From Dasypus novemcinctus (lineage: Eukaryota > Chordata > Mammalia > Cingulata > Dasypodidae), in NCBI RefSeq assembly GCF_030445035.2, contig NC_080702.1:27016084-27080083 (forward strand): a stretch of DNA of 64,000 bases, written 5' to 3'. The position numbers and the translations under genes were made by a program. Positions within the stretch are counted from its first letter, which is position 1, and every line of letters begins with the position of its first letter. Below the pieces are notes generated by a model. It searched no databases, was not told the DNA's origin, and saw nothing but the letters and a program-made list of their open reading frames with translations. Positions 31,601 to 64,000 of this stretch are shown here, piece after piece.

Positions 31601-34600
31601 AAAACTGCACACCCCTTAGCACTCACCTCTCAATGAAAGAGAAAGGCGAAGGGCATGTATATTTCTAGAAGGAAAGTTTAAAAATGTAACATGAGACTGT
31701 ATAGCATAGTGAAACCTCAGGTGAGTAAGAATGTGGGTAAAATTGCACATATAATAAGAACTGTTTTTCTTTGAAACGGAACAAACGTATGTTAATGGGA
31801 CATCCATATCAGGCAAAAAAAAAAAAAGTTATGCTAAGTGAAAGAAACCAGATACAAAGTACTACATTGTGTATGATTCCATTTATGGAAAATGTCGATA
31901 TAAATCAATTTCTAGAGATGGAATTGGATTAGTGGTTATGTAGGGCTGGGGATGGACAGAGGGACTGAGGAGGAGTCAACATCTTTTTCCTGGTGGTCCA
32001 GCCAAAGTCCCAGAATCAGCTCTCATTGGCTCAGCTTGGGACACGTGCCGGTTCCCGAGCCAATCAGGGTGGCCGGGAGGAGGGGCTATGCTAATTGACC
32101 AGCGTCAAGATGTGCTACACTCAAGCCGTGTGATTGGGGGATAAGGGGGGTGGAGGCGCCCCCCAAAGGTTTCCCGGGGGACCCGCCGTTCTCCCGTCCT
32201 CTCCCCGCCTCGCCTCGCCACTGCTCCGTGACACCCCCTCTCTTTCTTGCCCCATGTTCCTCTAGTCCCCACGTGGATCTTGGCACTCTCTCTGAGCCTG
32301 GCCGGAGCCTTTCTCCTCCTAGCTGTGCTGGGGACAGTGACCTTGATAATCAGGAAAGGTAACTTGGCCCACCCGTTGGCAACCTCTGGGATGGGCAAAT
32401 GTGCTCACACTCACTCCCGCTTTGGGGGGTATGTGTGTGCACGGGAAGACCCTTTGGGGGAGGTCTCACCCCCAACCTTAGCAAGCAAAGAATCCTCCAG
32501 AAGTGAGATGATGGTGGGGGAGAGAAGTGGCTGTGTTCAACGACAACCACAAAAGCCTTTGCACGCTTTACGCACTGCTCCAGGTTTTTAACTGGCACCC
32601 GTGGAAAGTTTGCAGGGGCAAACTCGGTGGAAAGTTTGCAGGGGGCCTCCCCCGTGGAGGGGCAAGGTGGGCAGGGGAGAGGCGAGGTGGGGGGGGAGAG
32701 GTATGAGGGAGGGAGGGGAGAAGCTCGGGGCCCAGCAGGGACCTACCGAGCTTCTCTAAGAAGGGCCTTCTGGAAGACTCTTCGATGGGACCTTTGAAGC
32801 ATGCCCAGGTCCACAGGGGACCCAAAGCTAACGCTGTGTTTCCGTATTTCCTTCCATCGTCAGTGAAAATCAGAAACCTGCAGAAAAAAAGGTGAGGCAT
32901 TCCCCTGGAGACTCTCAGAGGGTGGGCGCGGGTGCTGCTCAGCCCCAGCCCGGGACTTCCTGATGGAGTTAAAGAACCAGCCTAGCCCCTCCTCCCGGCC
33001 ACCCCGATTGGCTCGGGAACCGGCACGTGTCCCAAGCGGAGCCAATGAGAGCTGATTCTGGGGCTTTGGCTGGACCGCAGGGAAAATGATGTTAACTCCT
33101 CAGTCCCTCGATCCACCCCCAGCCCGATGGAACCAGCACCCAGCTGAGGAGCTGGGCCTGGTTCTGGGGGCAGAGGACATGTCCCCAGCCGGGTGGGATG
33201 CCCTGCCCCAGACACCACCCCCTGCTGGGAGGGGGCCCCCCCTACCTGCCTTCTGTGACCAGGCACTGGGCCGGGAGGCTTCGCGGCAGGAGCTCACGTT
33301 TGTGTTCCTTTTAGGAATAATCCCCTTTTCCCGGGTGAGAGATCACAGTAGAAATCCACAACGGAGGGGGGTGCCCCCTGGGGTTGGGCAGTGCCCAGCT
33401 TGCACCCCCAAGGCGGTGGCCCTGATCCCCAGGTCGTCAGCACCAGGCAGGGTGGACAGCCCCCTGCCCGGTGCCCAAGAGCTCATGGTCCCCCAAGGTT
33501 GGACTAGCCACTTTTCAGTCTTCTGGTCGACCCGGCCGAGCAGCTGGGGAGATTTGGGACACGAGAAGGGTTCCGCGTGCTGTCACAGCCCTGCAAATCA
33601 TTATGGCTTTCCCCGCGCAGGGCGCCGGCGGGGAGCAGGTGCCGGGTGGGGGGTGGCGTGCGGATGCCGTGAAGGGCAAGTGTTGGGTTTAACTCAGCGA
33701 GTTGTCCCTCTCTCCCAAATCCCTTTGCAGGGAGCGAGAATCGTGCTGGGTCCAGAATAACTTTGCCACCACAGGTTTGTGCCTCCCCGCTCCTGTCCCC
33801 TGCCAGGGGCAGGGCCACCGACGCGTCTTCTGGGGCAGGTCACGCCCCTCAGGGTCCGGGGCCTCTCCTTTTTTTTTTTCCCTATGATTTCTTTATTTAT
33901 TTTTTAAATGTTACATTAAGAAATAGAAGGGTTCCCACAACCGCCCCAACCCATCCCACATCAACAGCCTCTTTCATCATTGAGGCATATTCATTGCCTT
34001 TGGCGAATACATTTTGGAGCACTGCTGCACCACAGGAATAATAGTTTATATTGTAGTTGACACTCTCCCCCAGTCCTTTCAGTGGGTGATGGCAGGATAT
34101 ACAATGTCCAGCAACTGCCCCTGCCATATCATTCAGGACAACTCCAAGTCCTGAAATGTCCCCACATCTCATCTCTTCTTCCCTCTCCCTGCCCTCAGCA
34201 GCTACCACACTGTCTCCACATCAATGTTACAATTTCTTCCATTACTAGTCACAATATTTCCCCAGCAGAACACCAGTAAGTCCACTCTAATCCATACTCT
34301 CTTCCTCCATCCTGTGGACCCTGGGATGGCGATGTCCACTCCACCTCTAAATCAACAGGGGAGGAGCCTCTCCTTTGTCCCCCGACCTGCCCAGACTCAG
34401 CGCTCGCCCTCTCTGCTTTGCGCCAGCCTTTTCACTCGCTTTTTCCTCGGCCCTTCCCCCTCCAGTCTCCATCCAAAGGTCACCTCCTCAGGGAAGCCTT
34501 CCTTGACTACCCAGACAAGACCTGGGATTCCTGCTGATGAGCTCCGAGCGCCCTCAGCCCAAAGACTGTTTCATTTTATTTGATTTTTATTTATTTTCTA

Positions 34601-37600
34601 TTTTTTATTTACTTTTTCCAAATACTATCAGCTGCAAGCCACGTGTTTAACATCCGCTCCCACCACCGGAGAAGGGCTGTGCCGGCCTCCGCCACCGCTG
34701 CCTTCCCTGTGCTTTCTTTTTGGGTGGCCCTTGGCCAACGCGTCCCCAAATAGCCCATAAAGTCCCGGCTGTTCTGCCGGAGCCTGTCGTTCCGCTGCCC
34801 CCCTCTGCAGGGGGACAGGAAAGGGGCCCGGGGTGCGCCGTGCTCCCCAAGGGGCCCTCAGAGCAGAGACTTGGCTTTCTGTACACTTCATTCACCGCCT
34901 GAGGCGTTTATTGAGCGCCTATTACATGCCGAGCCCTGGGGCTGCTCTCTACCAGTGAATCCATATTCCAGAGGGCTGGCCCTTGCCTGGAACGAGGGCC
35001 CCGGAGGGGGTGATGTTGGAGAGAGAGGGGCCAGGTGACGAGCGGGTGATTTGGGCAGTTGGGAGGGAGATCCCGGAGAGATGGAGGAGCTGGGAGGTGT
35101 CCTAGAGGGTGGCGGGAGCAGGACGAGGGCAGGGGAGGGACGTGGGCTGGGAGCAAGAGAGGGTGCTGGGAGATGCCCGGGCGCCCTGGGCCCAGGGCGT
35201 GTGGAGGGGAGGACGGTGAGCAGGGAGTGCCCGCTGGCCCCAGCCCTGCCTTCTCTCTCTCCGTTGCAGACATGGCCTTCGACAACTCTCTGTTTGCCAT
35301 TTCCATGGTGAGTGGTCACTTTGCTCCGTCCTGGTTCCCAGCCCCCTGGCCATCCCAGCCACGGGCCCCCCCGGCTGTTCCCTGCCCCCCGTTGTCTGCT
35401 CTCTGCGTCCATTTGCTGTGTGTTCTTCTGTGTCCTCTTGTGTCAGCAGCATGGGAATCTGTGTCTCTTTTTGTTGTGTCATCTTGCTGTGTCAGTTCTC
35501 TGTGTGTGGCGCCATTCCTGGGCAGGCTGCACTTTCTTTCGCGCTGGGCAGCTCTCCTTACGGGGCGCACTCCTTGTGCATGGGGCTCCCCTATGCGGGG
35601 GACACCCCTGCGTGGCAGGGCACTCCTTGCGCGCATCAGCACTGCGCGTGGGCCAGCTCCACACGGGTCAAGGAGGCCCTGGGTTTGAACCCTGGACCTC
35701 CCATGTGGTAGGCGGACGCTCTATCCATCGAGCCAAGGCTGCTTCCCTGGAAGCTTTTCTTTTTAAACATTTTTTAAAGATTTATTTATTTCTCCCCACC
35801 CCCTTGTTGTTTTTCACTTGCTGTGTCTGTTCATCTTTCTTGTTTATTAACGAGGCACTGGGAGCCGAACCCCAGACCTCTGACGTGGGAGAGAGGCACC
35901 TAATCACTTGAGCCACCTCCGCTCTCTGCTTTGTTGTTGATCTCTCATTCTGTTTTTCCTCCCCACATCTCTTGTTATGTTATCTTGTTGCATCATCTCA
36001 CCGCGCCTGCCCGTCGCATCAGCTCACTGTCTTGTTTAGGAGGCCCTGGGAATCTCTGCTCCCTGCTTTGTTGTGTCTCTCATTATGTTTTTTCTTCTTG
36101 TGTCTCCTGTTATGTCAGCCTGCCGCGCCTGTCCCTCGCACCAGCTCGCCGTCTTCTTTAGGAGGCCCCGGGAACCTCTGCTGCCTGCTTTGTTGTGTCT
36201 CTCATTATGTTTTTTCTTCTTGTGTCTCCTGTTGTGTCAGCCTGCCGCGCCTGTCCCTCGCGCCAGCTCGCCGTCTTCTTTAGGAGGCCCCGGCATCTGA
36301 ACCAGCGACCTCCCATGTGGGAGGCTGGAGCCCAGTCCGCTTCCCCGCAGGAAGCTTTTTTAGATGGGAGATCAGGCAAGGCCTCTCTGAGCTGGGGTGG
36401 CCAGGAGGAGGGGGCTAGGGAAGAGCAGGGGTGCTGGATTCCGGCTGAGGACAGCTTGACTCGGCTCAGTCAACAGGGGGTTGGGGAGGGCAGGAGGAGC
36501 CGGGAGGACTGGGGTCGTTGCTCCCCGCGAGGTGGGAGCCTTGGAGGGCCCTGCGCAGAGGAGGGCGATGGCTGCTCTCGGGCTCCCTCTGGTGGCCGTG
36601 AAGGGAACAGACGGGAGCCTGGAGATGAGGCTGGAGGCGACTGCACTAGTCCGGGCACAAAATGGCTGGTGGTTTGGGCCAGAGTTTTGGCAATGGAAGT
36701 AGGAAAAGCAAACGGACTGTTTGGGGAACTGGATGAGGGGGCAGCCCGAGGGAGGGGCGAGATGGGGCTGGCTTCTGGCTTCCCGGTTGGCTGGGTGCCG
36801 GCCCGTCCTGGGGTAGCGGGTCTTGGGGGGGCCCTCAGAGGGTCAAGAGCCCAGAGGGCGGGCCATCCCATCCGGTGGTGCCCGGGAGTGGGTGGAGCTG
36901 GGAGTCTGGCGTCCCAGAGGGGGTCCGTTCTGGAGAGAAGACTCGGTGGGTGGATGGGAAGAGGCCCTGCTCTGGTCTGTCCAGCCCTCGTTGGTTTTTT
37001 TGACTATGAAATAGTCATCTGTTGCATATACATATATATATTTACATATACAGTAAGGTAAAGGCAGTCCGTCTATTTTCTTTTTTTTTTTTTAGATTAT
37101 TTATTTATTTCTCTCCCCATTGTCTGCTCTCTGTGTCCATTCGCTGTGTGTTCTTCTGTGTCCACTTATATTCTTGTCAGTGGCATCCGGAATCTGTGTC
37201 TCTTCTTGTTGTGTCATCTTGCTGCATCAGCTTTCCGTGTGTGCAGCGCCACTTCTGGGCAGGCTGCACTTTTGCACAGAGCGGCTCTCCTTATGGGGCG
37301 CACTCCTTGCGTGTGGGGCTCCCCTACGCGGGGGACACCCCTGCGTAGCACGGCACTCCTTGTGCGCATCAGCACTGCGCGTGGGCCAGCTCCCCATGGG
37401 TCAGGAGGCCCGGGATTTGAACCCTGGACCTCCCGTGTGGTAGGTGGATGCTCTATCCATTGAGCCACGTCCGCTTCCCTAGTGCTGTGAACTCAGGCTG
37501 GCTGGTCCTGCAAAGCCCAGGCCACCTGGAGAAGGGCCCGGAAGCCCAGGGAGCGGTGAGGGGGGAGGTGAGACCCGAGAGGAGTCTCGGACCACAGGGA

Positions 37601-37799
37601 GATCCTGAGGCCCGAAATCACTCTGATGTCGTCTCCCTTTTCCTTTCCTTGGATCAAGAAAATGCCTTCGGAAGAAGACGCAGCAGCCACCTTGGACGCG
37701 CGCCCTGGCTCCAGCCACACCGGACCCCGGAAGAGGCCCACCTCCAGCTCCTCGTCCCCCGAGCCCCCCGAGTTCAGCACTTTCCGGGGCGGCCAGTGA
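28641..37799 (+). CDS. C19orf38: HIDE1 / C19orf38, single-Ig-domain membrane protein (complete)
   Basis: Type I membrane protein of myeloid and dendritic cells (human HIDE1, 230 aa). Seven coding exons (28641-28671, 29638-29943, 32266-32358, 32864-32891, 33731-33774, 35270-35307, 37659-37799) sum to 681 nt: 226 residues and TGA, all in frame. The signal peptide covers about 1-16. An Ig-like domain (about 20-112) has Cys38 and Cys87 as the core disulfide and sequons at Asn48 (NFT) and Asn73 (NVS). A membrane span follows (about 116-141, [20 protein letters not shown]), then a basic juxtamembrane segment ([15 protein letters not shown]) and a Ser/Pro-rich tail ending [11 protein letters not shown]. 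Cys53 and Cys77 are not in the human sequence as I recall it. Exons 4-6 are only 28, 44 and 38 nt. Confidence 0.94.
28749..29637 (+). other. C19orf38 intron 1 with MIR fragment and G tract
   Basis: A G homopolymer at about 28756-28769. A MIR-like fragment lies at about 29500-29585 (aaggaggcccagagagggtg, cttgcccaaggccacacagc). Confidence 0.55.
29638..29943 (+). CDS. C19orf38: C19orf38 exon 2, Ig-like domain
   Basis: 306 nt after CCCGCAG. It contains [20 protein letters not shown] and then [20 protein letters not shown] to VSFP. The donor is GTTCGC, which is non-consensus. Confidence 0.94.
29944..31440 (+). other. C19orf38 intron 2, left part, no gene seen
   Basis: A worn reversed MIR lies at about 30120-30290 (gtgaaaggacttgcccaagt). 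The remainder is GC-rich with no recognised repeat. Confidence 0.5.
31455..31950. mobile_element. L1 3'UTR pieces in opposite orientations
   Basis: About 31455-31615 is a reversed L1 3' end (cagttttattgagatagagc). About 31815-31950 is a forward L1 3'UTR piece (ttatgctaagtgaaagaaac, gattagtggttatgtagggc). Confidence 0.7.
31948..32093 (+). repeat. inverted repeat, left arm (upstream of C19orf38 exon 3)
   Basis: About 146 bp that matches the reverse complement of 32976-33119 at roughly 90% or better by eye. Shared blocks include GAGGGACTGAGGAG, CAGAATCAGCTCTCATTGGC, TTGGGACACGTGCCGGTTCC and GGCCGGGAGGAGGGGCTA. The arm carries ATTGGCTC and GAGCCAAT, so it can also fold on itself. Confidence 0.9.
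32266..32358 (+). CDS. C19orf38: C19orf38 exon 3, membrane span
   Basis: 93 nt after TTCCTCTAG. It encodes (V)[18 protein letters not shown] and on to TLIIRK. The donor is GTAACT. Confidence 0.94.
32864..32891 (+). CDS. C19orf38: C19orf38 exon 4, 28-nt microexon
   Basis: 28 nt between CGTCAG and GTGAGG. It encodes (V)KIRNLQKK plus two bases of Arg, the basic stop-transfer segment. Confidence 0.92.
32976..33119 (-). repeat. inverted repeat, right arm (downstream of C19orf38 exon 4)
   Basis: Mirror copy of 31948-32093. The two arms enclose about 880 bp containing exons 3 and 4. The right arm begins about 84 bp after the exon 4 donor. Confidence 0.9.
33731..33774 (+). CDS. C19orf38: C19orf38 exon 5
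   Basis: 44 nt after CTTTGCAG. It encodes [14 protein letters not shown] plus one base of Asp. The human equivalent is DRESCWAQINFDST by recall. The donor is GTTTGT. Confidence 0.92.
33872..34365 (-). mobile_element. L1 3' end, 494 bp, in C19orf38 intron 5
   Basis: A reversed, 5'-truncated L1 tail with its T tract at the left. It is flanked by the perfect 11-bp duplication GCCTCTCCTTT (33861-33871, 34366-34376). Its inner sequence closely matches the copy at 27605. Confidence 0.88.
34420..34570 (+). repeat. LINE-2 fragment
   Basis: aaaggtcacctcctcaggga followed by agccttccttgactaccc is the L2 3'-end motif. Confidence 0.65.
34571..35269 (+). other. C19orf38 intron 5, right part, no gene seen
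   Basis: Sequence up to the exon 6 acceptor. It is purine-rich at 35040-35220, with a MIR-like scrap near 34905 (gcgtttattgagcgcctatt). Confidence 0.5.
35270..35307 (+). CDS. C19orf38: C19orf38 exon 6
   Basis: 38 nt after CCGTTGCAG. It completes Asp and encodes [12 protein letters not shown]. The donor is GTGAGT. Confidence 0.92.
35388..35746 (-). mobile_element. DAS-type SINE without A tail
   Basis: A reversed copy that lacks the T-rich (tail) end at the left and begins at cccccgttgtctgctctctg. The head ends AGCCAAGGCTGCTTCCC. Confidence 0.88.
35762..36345 (-). mobile_element. composite SINE with three internal tandem repeats
   Basis: A reversed SINE (35762-35925) followed by three consecutive copies of a 122-137-bp segment, starting at 35929, 36066 and 36188 (each with CTTTGTTGT and a GGAGGCCC end). 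It closes with a head at about 36290-36345. Confidence 0.8.
36346..37079 (+). other. C19orf38 intron 6, no gene seen
   Basis: GC-rich intron with a short TATATA/ACATATA run at about 37022-37055. Confidence 0.5.
37080..37479 (-). mobile_element. DAS-type SINE, full length
   Basis: A reversed copy with a T tract at 37081-37093 and a head ending GAGCCACGTCCGCTTCCC. It lies about 180 bp upstream of C19orf38 exon 7. Confidence 0.92.
37659..37799 (+). CDS. C19orf38: C19orf38 exon 7 coding part and stop
   Basis: 141 nt after a pyrimidine tract and GGATCAAG. It encodes [20 protein letters not shown], then [19 protein letters not shown] and RGGQ, with TGA at 37797-37799. The PRKRP segment resembles the human tail. 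Confidence 0.93.
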   Translation, partial: KMPSEEDAAATLDARPGSSHTGPRKRPTSSSSSPEPPEFSTFRGGQ

Positions 37800-38800
37800 G
37801 GCCCGGGCCTCCCCCGTGCCTGCGGGCCCTCCGTGCTGCGGCCTCTCTCCCTGGAGCTGGCCCCGAGCCCCTTCCGGCTTCTTCTGCGGGCTCTCCGGCT
37901 GCGGCTTGCTCAGGGAATTGACCAGAGTGGACGTGGGGGACCCCGAACCTTGGGGGCCTTCCTCCCAGCAGAGCAGGGGGGATCGAGGCAGAGAGCGGCC
38001 TGGAGGTTGGACTAGGGGATCCCCAGCTTCTAAATACCACCCGGGAAGGAGGCCAGGTGGGGTGCGGGACCCCCGTTCCTTGGGCCCCCCAGGGGCGAGC
38101 TCTGCGCTCTCTCCCACCCCTCCATGTCCCCCCCCCCACGGGGGCTACTGGCTCCCCCCGGGTTTTTGGAGCCCAGAAGCCCCGGGGCCGTGCAGTGGGC
38201 CTGCTCTGCTGGCACCCCTAAGTTATTATAACCCATGTGCAGGTGTTTCCAAGCGTAATCCTTCACGCCTGGGCCTTCTGGGGTGAAAAGGGGGGGTCTG
38301 GGACAGGCTGGGGGGCCAGCGCCTGAGTGTACCCAAGAATCCCCAGGGGAGGCCCGTGGGGCTTGTGGGAGGGGGCAGTGCCACCCTGGAGCTCCCTCAG
38401 GCCCTTGCACGGTGGGCGGGTAAGGGGGGGTGCAGGAGGCGGAAGTTTGGGGGGGCTAGTGTAGCCATGAATGAGGAATCCATGGGACGGTGCAGGCAAG
38501 GGTGCCCGCCCGGGAGGATGGGAGCTGGCTGCACGGCCGTCTGGCCCTCCCAAAGGGGATCGGACCTGGGAGCAGGGGAAAGGGGAGCGTGGGGGGGGGC
38601 CCCCGCACTTGACACTGGAAGCCCCGCAATCACGTGGGGGAGGGGACAGTCACTCGGGGCAGGAAGGGGCTGGAGGCGGGGCCAAGGGGCATTTGGGGGA
38701 GGGGGTTGGATTTTAAGGTGGGGAAGGAGACAGAGAGGGGCCGCGTGGAGGGGCCTGGAGGGAGGAGGCGGTGATGGGGGAGGGGCGTCCGGCTGGGCTC
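37800..38800 (+). other. C19orf38: C19orf38 3' region (UTR end not located)
   Basis: I see no AATAAA or ATTAAA between the TGA and the CARM1 CpG island, so the mRNA end is unresolved. The sequence is GC-rich, with no repeat recognised. Confidence 0.45.
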
Positions 38801-38929
38801 AGAGCGCGTGCGCAGGCCCCTTCAGGCCCCATTCAAAGCCCTTCTGCCAACCGGCCGGGCCGGAGGCGGGGCCACGAGCCGGGGGCGTGTCTCTAGGCCC
38901 TGGCCCCGCCTCTCCCCAGGCGCGGGGCG

Positions 38930-39300
38930 CCTCACAATGACGGGCGGAGCCGGGGCGGGGCCCAGCCTCGAGGGCGTGCCCGAGCCGCCCGGCCCCGCCC
39001 ACCTGGAGGGGGCGGGGGGCGGCCGCCTCACAAAGCGCGGCCTTTTGTGCGGGGCGGGGGCAGGGGCGTGTCCACGAGGGCGGGCCCCGCCCCCTCCCTG
39101 ACGTCCGCTCGCGCCTCCGCCCTCCCCAGGCCGGACAAAAAGCGCGGCCGTTCGTGCTGGGGGGCGGGGCCCGGCCCCAGAGGCGTGCCCGCGCCCCCCC
39201 GAGCCCCGCCCCTCCGACGCACGCTCGCGTCGCCACCTCACAGAGCGGCGACCGTTCGCGTGGGGCGGGGTGCGCGTGCGCGCCGCCCGGCCACGCCCCC
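38930..39300 (+). repeat. degenerate ~100-bp module repeated four times in the CARM1 promoter
   Basis: Related modules begin near 38930, 39026, 39133 and 39236. Each has a CCTCACAAAG-like or GGACAAAAAG-like start, an AGCGCGGCC-like core and a GGGGCGGGG GC box. The spacing is about 96-107 bp, and copies 2 and 4 are exactly 210 bp apart. Identity between copies is partial. Confidence 0.65.
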
Positions 39301-39449
39301 TCCCCCTCCGCTCCCGGCGTGCTCCTCGCCCGCGCCCGGGGGGCCGCCGGCAGGGGGCGCTGCGCCAGGGTGGGGGCCGGGCCACGGCGGTGAGGCGGCG
39401 CGCGGCCGGCAGGCGGCGCTGCCCGGGCTCGGCCTCGGCCTCGGCCTGC

Positions 39450-39450
<1 letters not shown>

Positions 39451-39484
<34 letters not shown>

Positions 39485-39524
39485 CTGGGCCCGGGCGCGG
39501 CGGCGGCGGCGGCGGCGGCGGCGG
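39451..39524 (+). repeat. two CGG trinucleotide tracts in the CARM1 5'UTR
   Basis: Uninterrupted CGG x11 at 39451-39483 and CGG x9 at 39498-39524, just upstream of the ATG. Confidence 0.9.
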
Positions 39525-39544
39525 GGCCTGGAGCCGGATCTAAG

Positions 39545-63480
<23,936 letters not shown>

Positions 63481-64000
63481 GTGAGCGGCTGCCGGGGCGG
63501 GGCCCGGGGCCGGGCTGGCTGGAGCGGCGACCGGGGCAGGCAGAGCTGCCCCGTGGGGCCGGCCTGGGCTCAGCCCTCGGCTGGAGGGGCGCCCCGGAGG
63601 CCCAGCCCTGCTCAGGGTCGGGGGTCCCGGGGCTTGTGTGAGCACGGGGGCTGGGGGGTTCGTGGGCCCGTGTGGGCGCGTGGAGGGGGCAGTCGACTGG
63701 CACCGTTGCCTCCTGTCTGCCCAGGGCATCGTGCCTGCCCGTCCACGCTTCTCGGCCTGGGCCTCTGAGTGGTGGGGGCCTGTTTTTGTCCATCTCCTAT
63801 ACGGGTCTGGGTGCGGCCCTGAATGACCGTCAGCCTCGGTCACGGTGTGTGCCCTTTGATCTGCTCAGCCCCAGCCTGTGGCTGCGGCCGAGCGTGCCCC
63901 GGGCAGGTCAGGTGTGAGCCTGCGAGCGTGGCTCCGGGGGTGCCCGGCTGGGGCGGCAGCCTGGCCGAGCCTGTCCCGGGCATGTCGGATGTGAGCCTGC
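63481..64000 (+). other. CARM1 intron 6, truncated by window end
   Basis: Intron following exon 6; the next exon is not reached. Confidence 0.6.

Noticed and set aside
27670-34208. Similar minus-strand peptides ([11 protein letters not shown]...) at 27670-27933 and 33897-34208
   Set aside because: Both come from copies of the same L1 3'UTR; shared frame follows from shared DNA.

Overview
The window is mammalian nuclear DNA, almost certainly from an armadillo (Cingulata; Dasypus is my best guess). Many interspersed copies of one tRNA-headed SINE show this. The SINE has a Pol III box B-like head that ends at an A-rich tail with AAATAAAT motifs, and it matches what I know of the armadillo DAS-SINE family. 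The three intact genes plus the 3' end of a fourth keep the mammalian order seen on human 19p13.2: DNM2 (+), TMED1 (-), C19orf38/HIDE1 (+), CARM1 (+). The DNA is GC-rich, with AT-rich islands made mostly of LINE-1.

Layout. 1-4826 is a DNM2 intron holding two minisatellites. 4827-13020 carries the last six coding exons of DNM2: the C-terminal half of the PH domain, the GTPase effector domain, the proline-rich domain and the 3'UTR. One DNM2 intron contains a broken HSPE1 retropseudogene. 13455-16002 is the complete TMED1 gene on the minus strand, tail-to-tail with DNM2. 16003-28640 is intergenic and dominated by L1 and SINE insertions. 28641-37799 is the complete seven-exon C19orf38/HIDE1 coding region. 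About 1 kb later a CpG island (roughly 38.8-40.1 kb) carries the CARM1 promoter. CARM1 exon 1 is at 39545, an 18-kb intron follows, and exons 2-6 end at 63480. CARM1 runs off the right edge.

The genes act separately. DNM2 is a membrane-fission GTPase. TMED1 is a p24 cargo/coat adaptor of the early secretory pathway. HIDE1 is a small single-Ig membrane protein of myeloid cells. CARM1 is a nuclear type I arginine methyltransferase. All exons were joined by reading frame, splice signals and recalled orthologue sequence. The TMED1 and HIDE1 exon sums close exactly in frame (227 and 226 codons of protein).

I found no new multi-gene system. The most unusual items are an inverted duplication enclosing HIDE1 exons 3-4, a minisatellite with 11 regularly spaced CACGTG E-boxes in DNM2, a degenerate ~100-bp repeated module in the CARM1 promoter, a pair of ~188-bp hAT-like miniature elements, and a three-layer nested retroposition in the HSPE1 pseudogene. 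Long open frames elsewhere come from GC-rich sequence, minisatellites or SINEs and are not annotated as genes.
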